From contig JACCHT010000001.1 in NCBI GenBank assembly GCA_013416635.1, positions 558,001 to 622,000 of the forward strand: 64,000 nucleotides of DNA, given 5' to 3'. This document shows positions 1-9,170 of this stretch, in pieces (the stretch's first letter is position 1; the number at the start of each line of letters is the position of its first letter). The notes under the pieces are model-generated. The model did no database searches. It was not told the DNA's origin and worked only from the letters and a program-made list of their open reading frames with translations. A program made the position numbers and the translations under genes. This DNA comes from Candidatus Thiodubiliella endoseptemdiera. GTDB lineage: Bacteria; Pseudomonadota; Gammaproteobacteria; PS1; Pseudothioglobaceae.

Positions 1-150
1 AGTATTGCCATCAACGCTGGCACTCAATCGCCCTTCCAGCATCCAAGATTTTGGAATATACTGAGAATAAACCCAATTTTCAGTGCGTTCTAACACGGTT
101 GTACAGGCGGATAAAAAACTAAATAATAATAAAGAAGCGAGTGTTTTCAT
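1..150 (-). CDS. lolB: Outer-membrane lipoprotein LolB, N-terminal part (runs off window)
   Basis: The first 50 codons of a lipoprotein precursor are visible. An N-terminal hydrophobic stretch ends in a lipobox (LSAC, Cys16), and the mature part contains W-x-LEGRLSAS, which resembles the conserved start of LolB. LolB inserts lipoproteins into the outer membrane after receiving them from LolA. It is divergent from hemA, the usual gammaproteobacterial arrangement, and this neighbourhood supports the call more than the short protein does. The 3' end lies beyond the window edge. Confidence 0.72.
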   Translation of the reverse strand, partial: MKTLASLLLFSFLSACTTVLERTENWVYSQYIPKSWMLEGRLSASVDGNT

Positions 151-186
151 GAGTGTGCATTGTAATGGTAAATAATATGCTTAGGG

Positions 187-192
187 TATAAT
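187..192 (+). promoter_or_regulatory. Candidate -10 box for hemA-prfA
   Basis: A perfect TATAAT lies 41 bp before the hemA ATG. No convincing -35 hexamer stands 16-18 bp upstream; the best candidate, TTGTAA at 160-165, is 21 bp away. The site is in the lolB-hemA divergent gap. Confidence 0.35.
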
Positions 193-233
193 TACGAATT
201 TACTTTTTTTAGCTCTATTATCTTTTATTGCCC

Positions 234-1487
234 ATGCCTCGCATTTCAATTCTAAGTATCAATCACCAGCTCGCACCCGTTGAAGTGCGTGAAAAAGTGG
301 CGTTTGCACCAGAGGAACTGTCCAATTCTTTGGTAAAATTTAACAAAATTAACGGCATTCAAGCCTGTGCAATTTTATCCACTTGCAATCGCTCTGAGAT
401 TTATGCAATTGTTGAAAATGACAACGCAGAAGCACTACTTAGCGATTATCTTGCCGACACGCACAACATTAGCAGAACAGAACTCAGCCCTTATTTAGTC
501 TATTTTGAAGGCGACGATGCATTACAACATATTTGTCATGTGGCAACGGGTTTGGACTCTTTAGTATTAGGCGAAGCACAAATTTTAGGGCAACTCAAAG
601 ACGCCTATCGATCAGCAAAATCAGCAGGCACGCTCAACAAACTGTTGGAAAAACTGTTTCAACATGCATTTTCAACCGCCAAAAAAGTCAGAACCGATAC
701 CGCAATCGGCTCATCCCCTGTATCAGTCGCCTACTGTGCAATAAAACTCAGCGAAAAGATTTTTTCCGATTTATCAGAGCAAACAGTGATGTTAATCGGT
801 GCAGGGGAAATGATTGAATTGTGTGCCCAGCACCTAAATCAAAAAGGCATTAAAAAAATGATTGTTGCTAATAGAACGGTCAAAAATGCCAAGAAAATTG
901 CTGATTTATACAACGCACATTCCATCAGTTTGAAGCAATTTTCATCGGTGGTTCATCAAGCAGATATTATCATTTCTTCCACTGCCGCTTCCGTGCCAAT
1001 TATCGGCAAAGGATTGATTGAAAGCGCCCTCAAACTACGAAAACACAAGCCCATATTTATACTTGATATTGCCATTCCACGCGATATTGAGCCTGAAGTG
1101 GCACAACTTGACGATGTATTTTTATACACCGTTGATGATTTAAAACAAGTAGTGGACAGCAATATAAATAATCGGCAAAAAGAAAAAATACTAGCAGAAG
1201 AAATTGTTGTCATTCAAAACCAAAAATTTGAAAATTGGTTAATGCAACTACCCAACGAAAAAGCAATACAAACTTATCGTAAAAATGCCTATAAAATAAA
1301 AACCACTGCCGTTGAATCCGCACTCAAACAACTCAAAAAAGGTAACGATGCAAGCACAGTGATTCAACAATTAGCTGACCAACTTACTAATAAACTACTC
1401 CACACACCGTTTAATAATATCAAACAAGCAGATGCACAGCAACTCAAACATTGCCAAGGTTGCCTGCCTAAAAACAAATCATTATGA
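234..1487 (+). CDS. hemA: Glutamyl-tRNA reductase
   Basis: HemA makes glutamate-1-semialdehyde from glutamyl-tRNA with NADPH, the first committed step of C5 haem synthesis. The 417-residue protein has the N-terminal [15 protein letters not shown] signature, the catalytic Cys51 in [24 protein letters not shown], and a Rossmann motif in MLIGAGEM. I prefer ATG 234 over an upstream in-frame TTG at 228 because the protein then aligns with the usual N-terminus. The stop overlaps the prfA start by 4 bp (ATGA), so the two genes are translationally coupled, as in E. coli. Confidence 0.97.
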   Translation: MPRISILSINHQLAPVEVREKVAFAPEELSNSLVKFNKINGIQACAILSTCNRSEIYAIVENDNAEALLSDYLADTHNISRTELSPYLVYFEGDDALQHICHVATGLDSLVLGEAQILGQLKDAYRSAKSAGTLNKLLEKLFQHAFSTAKKVRTDTAIGSSPVSVAYCAIKLSEKIFSDLSEQTVMLIGAGEMIELCAQHLNQKGIKKMIVANRTVKNAKKIADLYNAHSISLKQFSSVVHQADIIISSTAASVPIIGKGLIESALKLRKHKPIFILDIAIPRDIEPEVAQLDDVFLYTVDDLKQVVDSNINNRQKEKILAEEIVVIQNQKFENWLMQLPNEKAIQTYRKNAYKIKTTAVESALKQLKKGNDASTVIQQLADQLTNKLLHTPFNNIKQADAQQLKHCQGCLPKNKSL

Positions 1488-2575
1488 ACGACTCTATCAA
1501 AGCCAAACTCGAACAACTCTCAATGCGACTAGAAGAAGTCGGCGCAATGCTCAGCGACCCTGCCATCTGTGGAGACCAAAATAAATTCCGTGAACTCTCC
1601 ATCGAACACGCACAACTGACCCCCGTCAACCAACAATTTAGCGAATATTTAAACGCCGAAGAAAATATCGCAACTGCCGAATCAATGCTACTCGAAGACG
1701 ACGACGAAATGCGTGCAATGGCAAAAGAAGAAATTGCCGACGGCAAAGAAACCCTAGCGCGACTCGACCTAGAGCTCAAAAAATCACTACTACCAAAAGA
1801 CCCAAACGACGCACGCAATATCATCATTGAAATCCGTGCAGGCACCGGTGGCGATGAAGCCTCCCTCTTCTCAGGCGACTTATTCAAAATGTATGCTCGC
1901 TACGCTGAAAAACAAAAATGGCAACTAGAAATTATGAGTGCCAACAACGGCGAACACGGCGGCTACAAAGAAATCATCGCCCGCATCGGCGGCACCGATG
2001 TCTATTCAAAACTCAAATTTGAATCCGGCGCCCACCGCGTCCAACGCGTTCCAGAAACCGAATCACAAGGCCGTGTCCACACCTCCGCCTGCACCGTAGC
2101 CATTATGCCAGAAGTAGAAAATATCGAAGAAGTCAACATCAACATGAGCGATGTCCGCGTCGACACCTTCCGTGCCAGCGGCGCAGGCGGACAACATGTC
2201 AATAAAACCGACTCCGCCGTCCGTGTTACCCACCTCCCCACCGGCACCGTCGTCGAATGCCAAGACGGTCGCTCCCAACACAAAAACAAAGCCCAAGCAA
2301 TGTCCGTCCTAGCCTCCCGCATCCTAGACGCCCAACAACAAGTCCAACAACAAACCCAAGCCTCAACCCGCAAACAACTCGTCGGCAGCGGCGACCGCTC
2401 CCAACGCATCCGCACCTACAACTACCCACAAGGCCGCATCACCGACCACCGCATCAACCTCACCCTCTACAAACTCGCTGAGGTCATGGAAGGCGATTTA
2501 GAATCTATTATTGAACCACTAATTGTTGAACAGCAAACCAACCAGTTAGGTGAATTAAACGACTCTTTGGGATAA
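1484..2575 (+). CDS. prfA: Peptide chain release factor 1
   Basis: RF1 reads UAA and UAG stop codons and triggers peptide release. The 363-aa protein carries the GGQ motif (GAGGQHVNK, near residue 232) and the codon-reading P-x-T loop (PET within VPETESQGR), which separates RF1 from RF2. It is intact and full length. The 3' half uses C-ending codons far more than its neighbours (roughly 2000-2480), giving long spurious reverse ORFs. A methyltransferase gene (prmC) often follows but is absent here; a transposon copy follows instead. Confidence 0.98.
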   Translation: MNDSIKAKLEQLSMRLEEVGAMLSDPAICGDQNKFRELSIEHAQLTPVNQQFSEYLNAEENIATAESMLLEDDDEMRAMAKEEIADGKETLARLDLELKKSLLPKDPNDARNIIIEIRAGTGGDEASLFSGDLFKMYARYAEKQKWQLEIMSANNGEHGGYKEIIARIGGTDVYSKLKFESGAHRVQRVPETESQGRVHTSACTVAIMPEVENIEEVNINMSDVRVDTFRASGAGGQHVNKTDSAVRVTHLPTGTVVECQDGRSQHKNKAQAMSVLASRILDAQQQVQQQTQASTRKQLVGSGDRSQRIRTYNYPQGRITDHRINLTLYKLAEVMEGDLESIIEPLIVEQQTNQLGELNDSLG

Positions 2576-2610
2576 CCACATATTCTTTTTGACGGAGTCA
2601 TAGTTTAATA

Positions 2611-2771
2611 GAGACCTTTGCATAAATAGGGATGATTAGCAAAATGACAGATTTTATTAAATTGGAAATTTTTTAAATCCACTCCTAGCAGGGCTAAGGG
2701 TGTTTTTAAAAAGTTTGTAATTTGATGAAAGATGGCGTTTTGATGATTATTCATATTTATGCAAAGGTCTC
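2611..2771. mobile_element. 161-bp MITE, copy A
   Basis: A 161-bp element bounded by inverted repeats GAGACCTTTGCATAAATA. It encodes no protein. It lies between the convergent prfA and znuB genes. Its flanks (TAATA / AATGA) do not form a clean target duplication, unlike copies C-F. The sequence is almost identical to the other five copies in the window. Confidence 0.93.
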
Positions 2772-2806
2772 AATGAGACAATTAAAACTACAATCGTATC
2801 ATTGGC

Positions 2807-3598
2807 TTAAGCGCTGGCTTTACTGGGAAGTATTTGTGAAAGGATAAATAATGCACCAAGTGCGATAACAATCGTTGGTCCAGTAGCAATGTCATAGTGG
2901 GTTGAGCCACTGAGTCCGATGATGACGGCAATGATTGAGATGACAATTGAGAGTAGTGTCATTTGCACAGGAGTGTTAGAGAAAACTCTGGCGATGGCAG
3001 GTGGGATGATGAGTAGCGAAGTGATAAGTAGCACGCCGACGATTTGCACGGAAACTGAGACGGTGAGTGCAATCATTAGCATAAATAGGAGTTGGTACAT
3101 TACTTTATTTAAGCCGCTGGCAACACCTAAATCTTCACTTAATGTAAGTAATAATAGGCGTTGCCAAAAGGTGGTTAGTAGCGTGCCAACTAAGGCGAGA
3201 ATGGCGTAAATCCAAATAAGATCCTGATTGGTGATGGATAAAATATCACCGAATAATAGGGAAAAATAATCGGTATTTACGCCACCTACTAGTGCCAAAA
3301 TGACAACACCTAGTGATAAAGAAATGTGGGAAAAAATACCGAGAATAGCGTCATTAGATAAAAATTGTCGTTGCTGTAAAACCACAATCAGCAGAGCAAA
3401 TACCACACCGACGATAATTAAGCCAAAATGTAGTCCTAAGCCGCTTGCCAAACCCAAAGATACGCCTAATAAAGCAGAATGTGAGATGGATTCTGAAAAA
3501 TAGCTCATGCGTTTCCAAATCACAAAACAGCCGAGCGAACCAGTGATGATTGAAATGCCGACAGCGGCCAGAATAGCCCTAAAAATAAAATCTTCCAT
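2807..3598 (-). CDS. znuB: Zinc ABC transporter permease ZnuB
   Basis: This 263-aa polytopic inner-membrane protein of the ABC-3 family has about eight hydrophobic segments. Family signatures are the N-terminal SLGCFVIWKRMSYFSESISHSA and the IVGVLLITSLLIIPPA segment. It would form the membrane channel of a high-affinity Zn/Mn importer with ZnuC and ZnuA, neither of which is in this window. The start overlaps the fur stop (TAATG), so it is cotranscribed with and downstream of fur. The metal specificity is inferred. Confidence 0.88.
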   Translation of the reverse strand: MEDFIFRAILAAVGISIITGSLGCFVIWKRMSYFSESISHSALLGVSLGLASGLGLHFGLIIVGVVFALLIVVLQQRQFLSNDAILGIFSHISLSLGVVILALVGGVNTDYFSLLFGDILSITNQDLIWIYAILALVGTLLTTFWQRLLLLTLSEDLGVASGLNKVMYQLLFMLMIALTVSVSVQIVGVLLITSLLIIPPAIARVFSNTPVQMTLLSIVISIIAVIIGLSGSTHYDIATGPTIVIALGALFILSQILPSKASA

Positions 3599-4005
3599 TA
3601 TTGACAGTTTTTACAAAGTCCGTATAAATAAAGACAGTGGTCGGTGAGTTGGTATCCGTATTTTTCGGCAACATCGTGCTGGTGTTGCTCAATTATTTCG
3701 TCTGAAAACTCATCAATTTTGCCACATTTCACACACACTAAATGGTCGTGATGCTCAACATTGGACAATTCAAATACACTTTGCCCATTATCAAAATTGA
3801 GTTTATTAACCATACCTGCCTCCTCAAACTGCGTCAAAACACGGTAAACAGTCGCCATACCTACTTCTTCATTTTGAATAATTAAAGCACGATAAATATC
3901 CTCGGCACTCATATGGTGGTTTTCACTGGTTTCTAAAATCTCTAATATTTTTAATCTTGGTAGAGTAACCTTGAGTCCTGCACTTTTTAAATCGTCTGCG
4001 TCCAT
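3598..4005 (-). CDS. fur: Ferric uptake regulator Fur
   Basis: Fur is the Fe2+-dependent repressor of iron-acquisition genes. The 135-aa protein opens with the DNA-binding domain (LKSAGLKVTLPRLKILEIL, TVYRVLTQFEEAG), then the metal-binding HHDHLVCVKCGK segment, and ends in a second Cys pair (LCKNC). It matches E. coli Fur closely over its whole length. A Zur assignment was considered because znuB follows, but the sequence is Fur-like throughout. It is divergent from bamE, a classical gammaproteobacterial pairing. Confidence 0.93.
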   Translation of the reverse strand: MDADDLKSAGLKVTLPRLKILEILETSENHHMSAEDIYRALIIQNEEVGMATVYRVLTQFEEAGMVNKLNFDNGQSVFELSNVEHHDHLVCVKCGKIDEFSDEIIEQHQHDVAEKYGYQLTDHCLYLYGLCKNCQ

Positions 4006-4061
4006 TTTTGGCTTCCTTAATGTAAAATCAATCTTTTTAATTGAATTATTTTAACCAAAAA

Positions 4062-4490
4062 ATGAACAAAATAACATTAATTACTTTTTTATCTCTATTT
4101 TTGAGTGCTTGCTCCACTTCAAAATACATTCCTGATTTTTCACTGCCGAGCATACCATCATTCAAACCTTATAAAGCTGATGTTAATCAAGGCTCTGTCT
4201 TAAAGCGTTTCACTATCAATCAACTAAAAACAGGGATGACAAAACGCCAAGTGCAGGACACTATTGGTCAGCCCAGCGTGATTGACCCATTTCACAATAA
4301 TCAATGGGATTATATTCATTACACCACACTAGGCTCGGGCGAGATCATTAACTACCGTTTAATTCTTACCTTTGCAGATGGTAAGCTGAGCAATATCAAT
4401 ACTAATGGCATCAGTTCTTTGCCAGAAATGACAAACCAAGAAAAGATGAAAGAGAAAGTGCGTCTTGCCAAGGAAAAATCTGGGGAGTAA
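4062..4490 (+). CDS. bamE: Outer-membrane assembly lipoprotein BamE (SmpA/OmlA)
   Basis: BamE is the small lipoprotein of the BAM complex that inserts beta-barrel proteins in the outer membrane. A signal peptide ends in LSAC; the mature part has the SmpA/OmlA fold signatures VLKRFTINQLKTGMTKRQV, GQPSVIDPF and WDYIHY. ATG 4062 is chosen over an in-frame TTG at 4041 because the signal peptide (MNKITLITFLSLFLSAC) then starts properly. The protein is 142 residues, slightly longer than in E. coli. Confidence 0.93.
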   Translation: MNKITLITFLSLFLSACSTSKYIPDFSLPSIPSFKPYKADVNQGSVLKRFTINQLKTGMTKRQVQDTIGQPSVIDPFHNNQWDYIHYTTLGSGEIINYRLILTFADGKLSNINTNGISSLPEMTNQEKMKEKVRLAKEKSGE

Positions 4491-4505
4491 GCCCCTCGCT
4501 CAATT

Positions 4506-5111
4506 GTGCCCTCGCTCACACTCAACAATATCAGTTGCCAAAGGGGTTACAATCTCTTATTTAGCGATGTTTCTTTAACGCTCAATTCGGGTGATATTTT
4601 GCGTATCACTGGCACGAATGGCAGTGGTAAAACTTCACTTTTAAAAATTCTTGCTGGGCTTAATGCGCAGGAACAAGGTACGATTCATTTGGATGCTGAT
4701 GAGGTTAAATCAGAGGCATATCGTCGTGCTGTTTTTTATTTGGGGCATTTACCTGCTTTGAGTAGTGAACTTACTTGTATTGAAAATCTTAAATTTTTAA
4801 CGGCACTCAATCAGTCAATTATGGCGGAAATTGCACTCATTAATGCGCTTGAAAAAGTGGGTTTATCAGGTTATGAGAATGAAATTTGTGCCAAACTCTC
4901 AGCAGGGCAAAAACGCCGTGTTGCTTTGGCAAGTTTGGTGCTTTCTGAGGCAAAAGTTTGGTTATTGGACGAGCCCTTTACCGCACTTGATCCGCAGGGG
5001 GTAAAAATGGTGGAAAGTTGTATTGAGGCACATTGTGAGCAAGGTGGGATATGTTTATTCACCACACACCAAGATTCTACTTTGAAAAATCAGAAGGTAT
5101 TTTCATTATGA
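4506..5111 (+). CDS. ccmA: Haem exporter ATP-binding protein CcmA
   Basis: CcmA is the ATPase of the CcmAB(C) system for cytochrome c maturation. The 201-aa protein has Walker A (GTNGSGKTS), ABC signature (LSAGQKRR) and Walker B (WLLDEPFTALD). The start is a GTG 15 bp after the bamE stop. The stop overlaps the ccmB ATG by 4 bp. The remaining ccm genes, including ccmC, are not downstream; metK follows ccmB. Confidence 0.93.
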   Translation: MPSLTLNNISCQRGYNLLFSDVSLTLNSGDILRITGTNGSGKTSLLKILAGLNAQEQGTIHLDADEVKSEAYRRAVFYLGHLPALSSELTCIENLKFLTALNQSIMAEIALINALEKVGLSGYENEICAKLSAGQKRRVALASLVLSEAKVWLLDEPFTALDPQGVKMVESCIEAHCEQGGICLFTTHQDSTLKNQKVFSL

Positions 5112-5773
5112 ACATTTACCTGCAAACACTCATGCGTGATATTCGTTCTGCCTTGCGTAATTTGTCAAGCGTGATGAATCCATTGCTATTTTTTATCATT
5201 TCTATTTCACTGTTTCCGTTGGCAATTAGCCCTGAATCTGCTACCTTGTCGCAAATCGCTGCAGGCATTATCTGGGTGGCAAGTATGTTAGCGGTGTTGT
5301 TATCACTCAATACTTTGTTTCACGATGATTTTGATAATGGCGTTTTGGAGCAAATGGTGATTTCTCATCACTCATTACCATTACTGATTTTGTCAAAAAT
5401 TGTTGCACACTGGCTGTTGACAGGTGTGCCGATTATTTTGCTTTCTCCGTTACTCGGCACGCTGTTATTTCTTGATAGTGAAAGTGTTAAAGTGTTGATG
5501 TTAACGCTGTTGATTGCCACACCGAGTTTGAGTTTGATTGGTGCGATGGGTGCGTCGCTGATTGTGAGTATCAAAAATTCGGGGATGTTGTTGTCTTTAT
5601 TAATATTGCCTTTATATATCCCGATTTTGATTTTTGCCTCATCTGCCGTTTCACAAGCACAGGCGGGGTTAGAAATTGATGCCCAGTTGTATTTTTTGAG
5701 TGCAATTTTAGTAATGAGTCTAATGGTTGCACCGTTTATTAGTGCCTTGTCTTTAAAAATTAGTCTGGAATGA
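5108..5773 (+). CDS. ccmB: Haem exporter permease CcmB
   Basis: CcmB is the membrane partner of CcmA in c-type cytochrome maturation. It has 221 residues and about six transmembrane helices; typical CcmB segments include FHDDFDNGVLEQM and VAHWLLTGVPIILLSPLLG. ATG 5108, overlapping the ccmA stop, gives the standard family length; an earlier in-frame start at 5051 lies inside ccmA and is rejected. Confidence 0.93.
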   Translation: MNIYLQTLMRDIRSALRNLSSVMNPLLFFIISISLFPLAISPESATLSQIAAGIIWVASMLAVLLSLNTLFHDDFDNGVLEQMVISHHSLPLLILSKIVAHWLLTGVPIILLSPLLGTLLFLDSESVKVLMLTLLIATPSLSLIGAMGASLIVSIKNSGMLLSLLILPLYIPILIFASSAVSQAQAGLEIDAQLYFLSAILVMSLMVAPFISALSLKISLE

Positions 5774-5788
5774 AAATTCGTATATAAT
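5760..5788 (+). promoter_or_regulatory. metK promoter
   Basis: A perfect -10 (TATAAT, 5783-5788) has a weak -35 (TTAGTC, 5760-5765) at the optimal 17-bp spacing. The predicted start, about 5794-5796, coincides with the first base of the riboswitch P1 stem, which supports the assignment. It overlaps the end of ccmB. Confidence 0.7.
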
Positions 5789-5793
5789 AGGCA

Positions 5794-5895
5794 CACGCTG
5801 ATTTGTCCCGATTGCTAGCGTTGTTACATTCATAAAGTAACCAAAACAAGCTAAAGCAGGATTTCTTCTAAAGAAACCCACGCTTTATGGGTTTT
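5794..5895 (+). promoter_or_regulatory. SAM-II/SAM-V-type riboswitch with alternative hairpins, upstream of metK
   Basis: The core matches the SAM-II/SAM-V fold. Stem ACGCT (5795-5799) pairs with AGCGT (5817-5821). The loop has CTGATTT, a CC run, then ATTGC with the same spacing as known SAM-II aptamers. A downstream GCTAAA (5850-5855) and AGG supply the pseudoknot strand. An extra hairpin GTTAC/GTAAC (5823-5827, 5837-5841) sits in the connector. After the aptamer, GG-TTTCTT/AAGAAA-CC (5859-5867 with 5871-5878) competes with AAACCCA/TGGGTTT (5874-5880 with 5888-5894). This suggests an antiterminator/terminator switch in which SAM lowers metK expression; the terminator has only a weak T tract. 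Confidence 0.82.
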
Positions 5896-5939
5896 ACATT
5901 TTACAAAGTCGTAAAAAGGCTTTTTTTTAGGAGAATACA

Positions 5940-7082
5940 ATGATTTTTACCTCTGAGTCCGTTTCCGCTGGACACCCCGATAAAGTTTGCGACCAAATTT
6001 CTGACGCAATACTCGATGCCATTTTGACACAAGATAAAAACGCACGCGTTGCTTGCGAAACCCTGGTTAAAGACAATGATGTCGTTTTAGCAGGTGAGAT
6101 AACCACGCACGCCAATGTTGATTACGACAAAATCGTACGCGATACTATCAATGCCATTGGCTACACCAAAGACGAATACGGTTTTACAGGTGATGGTTGT
6201 AAAATCACCAACTTATTGGGTCAACAATCACCAGAAATTGCACAAGGTGTGGATGAATTTGCAAATCACGAACAAGGTGCTGGCGACCAAGGCTTGATGT
6301 TTGGTTATGCCTGTAATGCCACAGAAGTTTTGATGCCTGCACCTATTTTATATGCACACCGTTTAGTGGCACGCCAAGCAGAACTAATGCTTGATGGCAC
6401 ATTGCCATGGTTGCGTCCCGATGCAAAATCACAAGTTTCTTGTATTTATGACAAGGGCAAAATCGTTGGTATTGATGCGGTGGTTTTATCCACCCAACAC
6501 GATGAAAACATTGCTCAAAAAGAGTTGATAGAAGCTGTTCGTGAAGAAATTATCAAACCAATCTTACCCAGTAAATGGTTGAACGACAACACAAAATATC
6601 ATATCAACCCAACAGGGGCTTTCGTTATCGGCGGCCCTGTGGGTGATGCGGGATTAACGGGGCGTAAAATTATCGTTGATACTTACGGTGGCATGGCACG
6701 ACATGGTGGCGGTGCATTTTCAGGCAAAGACCCTTCAAAAGTAGATAGAAGTGCCGCCTATGCCACGCGTTATGTGGCAAAAAATATCGTGGCAGCGGGT
6801 TTGGCAGACCGTTGTGAAATCCAAGTGTCTTATGCGATTGGCGTGGCAGAACCGACTTCAATCAGTGTGGAGACTTTTGGCACGGGTAAAGATTGCAGAT
6901 GCAGCCATTGAAGCATTGGTTGCGAGCATTTTGACTTACGCCCCAAAGGGTTAATTGCAATGCTTGATTTGAAACGCCCTATTTATCAACAAACCGCCAG
7001 TTACGGGCATTTTGGTCGCACCGAAGCGGCGATTAGTTGGGAAAAAACGGATCGTGCACATCTATTAGAGACCTTTGCATAA
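5940..7082 (+). CDS. metK: S-adenosylmethionine synthetase (two frame breaks; 3' end in MITE)
   Basis: MetK makes SAM from methionine and ATP. Family motifs include [40 protein letters not shown] and [16 protein letters not shown], and in later frames [11 protein letters not shown] and YGHFGR. The frame breaks near 6893 (one extra A in AAA) and near 6935 (one T missing from a T run); with both corrected the protein runs to DRAHLL. The MITE begins at 7068 and supplies the last codons (ETFA) and the TAA, replacing about 9 residues after DRAHLL. Start: ATG 5940 after AGGAG. Both breaks look like sequencing indels in an essential gene. Confidence 0.93.
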
Positions 7083-7228
7083 ATATGAATAATCATCAAA
7101 ACGCCATCTTTCATCAAATTACAAACTTTTTAAAAACACCCTTAGGCCTGCTAGGAGTGGATTTAAAAAATTTCCAATTTAATAAAATCTGTCATTTTGC
7201 TAATCATCCCTATTTATGCAAAGGTCTC
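7068..7228. mobile_element. 161-bp MITE, copy B (inserted in the last codons of metK)
   Basis: It is in the opposite orientation to copies A and C-E. The inverted repeats are intact. Flanks share ATTA on both sides, compatible with a short target duplication. It separates metK from the SAH riboswitch and ahcY. One internal difference (AGGCC for AGCCC) distinguishes this copy. Confidence 0.93.
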
Positions 7229-7251
7229 ATTAAAATAAAATAAAATAACTA

Positions 7252-7307
7252 TGCCAAGAAGCGTTGCAGTGGATTTTCCATTAGGCTTGGCAACAAAAAC
7301 TACGCTT
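7252..7307 (+). promoter_or_regulatory. S-adenosylhomocysteine (SAH) riboswitch upstream of ahcY
   Basis: TGCCAAG (7252-7258) pairs perfectly with CTTGGCA (7286-7292) to form P1. A small hairpin TGGA-TTT-TCCA (7270-7280) lies inside. AAGCGT (7259-7264) pairs perfectly with ACGCTT (7302-7307) as the pseudoknot. The conserved strand AAGCG-TTGCA and the AGGCT before the P1 closing strand match the SAH riboswitch consensus known upstream of ahcY in proteobacteria. SAH binding is expected to raise ahcY expression. The ribosome site GGAG follows at 7324. Confidence 0.9.
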
Positions 7308-7334
7308 ATTTTTACTTTTAAATTGGAGAATAAA

Positions 7335-8704
7335 ATGAGTAACACCACAGTAGAAAATAATGACTATAAAGTAGCCGATATGGCTTTGGCTGATTTCGGT
7401 CGCAAAGAAATTGAATTGGCAGAAAAGGAAATGCCTGCGTTAATGGCATTAAGAAGCAAATACAGCAGCGAAAAGCCTTTACAAGACGCAAGAATTTTGG
7501 GTTGCATTCATATGACCATTCAAACCGCCGTATTAATGGAAACCTTGGTTGATTTAGGGGCAGAAGTTCGCTGGTCATCTTGCAATATCTTCTCAACCCA
7601 AGACCACGCTGCAGCGGCAATGGTGCAGGCAGATATTCCAACTTTTGCCTGGAAAGGTGAAACCGAAGAAGAATTTCTATGGTGTATTGAGCAAACCATT
7701 CTTGTTGATGGCAAACCGTGGAATGCCAATATGGTCTTAGATGATGGCGGTGATTTGACACAAATGTTACACGAAAAATACCCTGAAATGCTGCAAGACA
7801 TTCACGGCATCAGCGAAGAAACCACGACAGGTGTGCATCGTTTAATTGAAATGATGGGAAAAAATGAATTGAAAGTACCTGCCATCAATGTCAATGATTC
7901 AGTAACCAAATCAAAAAATGACAACAAATACGGTTGTCGCCATTCCCTCAACGATGCCATTAAACGCGGCACCGATATGCTAATGGCAGGTAAAAAAGCA
8001 CTGGTTATCGGCTATGGTGATGTCGGTAAAGGATCGGCACAAAGCCTCAGACAAGAAGGAATGATTGTTAAAATCAGCGAAATCGACCCAATCTGTGCCA
8101 TGCAAGCCTGTATGGATGGCTTTGAAATTGTTCCCCTTACAAACAAGGCAATAACACCGGAAAAGCCGATGATATTAACAAGCGATTATTAGCCACAACC
8201 GACTTAATCGTAACCACCACAGGTAATTTTAATGTTTGTGATGCGGCAATGTTACAAACCGTTAAACAAGGGGCAGTGGTCTGCAACATCGGTCATTTTG
8301 ACAACGAAATCGACACCCAGTTTATGCGTGATAATTGGCAATGGGACGAAGTCAAGCCCCAAGTTCACCGCATTAATAGAGGCACTGATAAAGACGATTA
8401 TATTGTCCTATTATCAGAGGGTCGTTTGGTGAATTTAGGTAATGCTACTGGGCATCCAAGCCGCATTATGGATGGCTCATTCGCCAATCAAGTATTGGCA
8501 CAAATGTATTTATTTGACAAAAAATTCGCTGACAATGGTGGTAATATTTATGTTGAAGTCTTACCTAAGAAACTCGACGAAGAAGTCGCTGCCGATATGG
8601 TCGCAGGTTTCGGTGGTGTCATTACAAAATTGACTGACGCACAGGCTGATTATATCAATGTGCCGAATCAAGGTCCATTTAAGGCTGAAAACTACAAATA
8701 TTAA
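7335..8704 (+). CDS. ahcY: Adenosylhomocysteinase (one frame break)
   Basis: AhcY splits SAH into adenosine and homocysteine, relieving product inhibition of methyltransferases. Motifs include [40 protein letters not shown] and the NAD site [10 protein letters not shown], and it ends in the usual AENYKY. A frame break near 8131 (GTTCCCC, one T missing) is the only defect; the second half continues in another frame to 8704. ATG 7335 with a GGAG site is chosen; an in-frame ATG at 7251 lies in the riboswitch. Corrected length is about 456 aa. Confidence 0.95.
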
Positions 8705-8865
8705 GAGACCTTTGCATAAATAGGGATGATTAGCAAAATGACAGATTTTATTAAATTGGAAATTTTTTAAATCCACTCCTAGCAGGGCTAAGGGTGTTTT
8801 TAAAAAGTTTGTAATTTGATGAAAGATGGCGTTTTGATGATTATTCATATTTATGCAGAGGTCTC
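8705..8865. mobile_element. 161-bp MITE, copy C
   Basis: It starts at the base after the ahcY stop codon. Flanks ATTAA / ATTAA form a 5-bp target duplication. The right end has one change (GCAGAGG for GCAAAGG). Inverted repeats and interior match the other copies. Confidence 0.93.
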
Positions 8866-9170
8866 ATTAAATAAAAACAAAGGGAATTTGGTAGATTAAA
8901 AATTATAAATGCTTTAGTAGCGGGATTATTAAGTTTGAATAAAATTTCTACAAGCATGGATAAAAGTTCTACAGCCATGGGAAAATAGCAACAAAGGTGT
9001 TAAAAATAACACCAAAGGCGCTATTTTTAGTATAACTGGAGACCTTTGCAGGAAATGAGTGGGGGATTGAGTTTTGGTTGGTGTAATTAAAGTCGATAAG
9101 ATTGACCGATTAAACAATGACTGTGGCAATTTTTGGTAAAATCTATGGAATTTTTTCTTAGAATTTAATT
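8866..9170. other. Gene-free 305-bp gap before glyQ
   Basis: No credible ORF is present. It holds a perfect 7-bp hairpin, GGTGTTA/TAACACC (8996-9013, loop AAAA). A solo 12-bp MITE end, GAGACCTTTGCA (9039-9050), may be the relic of an older copy. There are two imperfect direct repeats around TTCTACA-GCATGG (about 8945-8980). A TAAAAT at 9137-9142 could be a -10 for glyQ, but no -35 is convincing. Confidence 0.5.

Noticed and set aside
2002-2481. Several reverse- and forward-strand ORFs inside prfA
   Set aside because: They are shadows of the C-ending codon bias of prfA; the proteins are low-complexity (Cys/Arg or Pro/Thr rich) and prfA itself is certain.
3598-4005. Zur instead of Fur because znuB follows
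   Set aside because: The sequence tracks Fur closely in the DNA-binding and metal-binding parts, and divergence from bamE is a Fur neighbourhood.
7251-7334. Longer ahcY start at ATG 7251
   Set aside because: The extra 28 codons are the SAH riboswitch and leader; ATG 7335 has a proper GGAG site and the normal N-terminus.
8561-8848. ORFs reading through the MITEs (also 7037-7243)
   Set aside because: The same peptide recurs wherever the MITE occurs and reflects only its sequence; no transposase motif is present.
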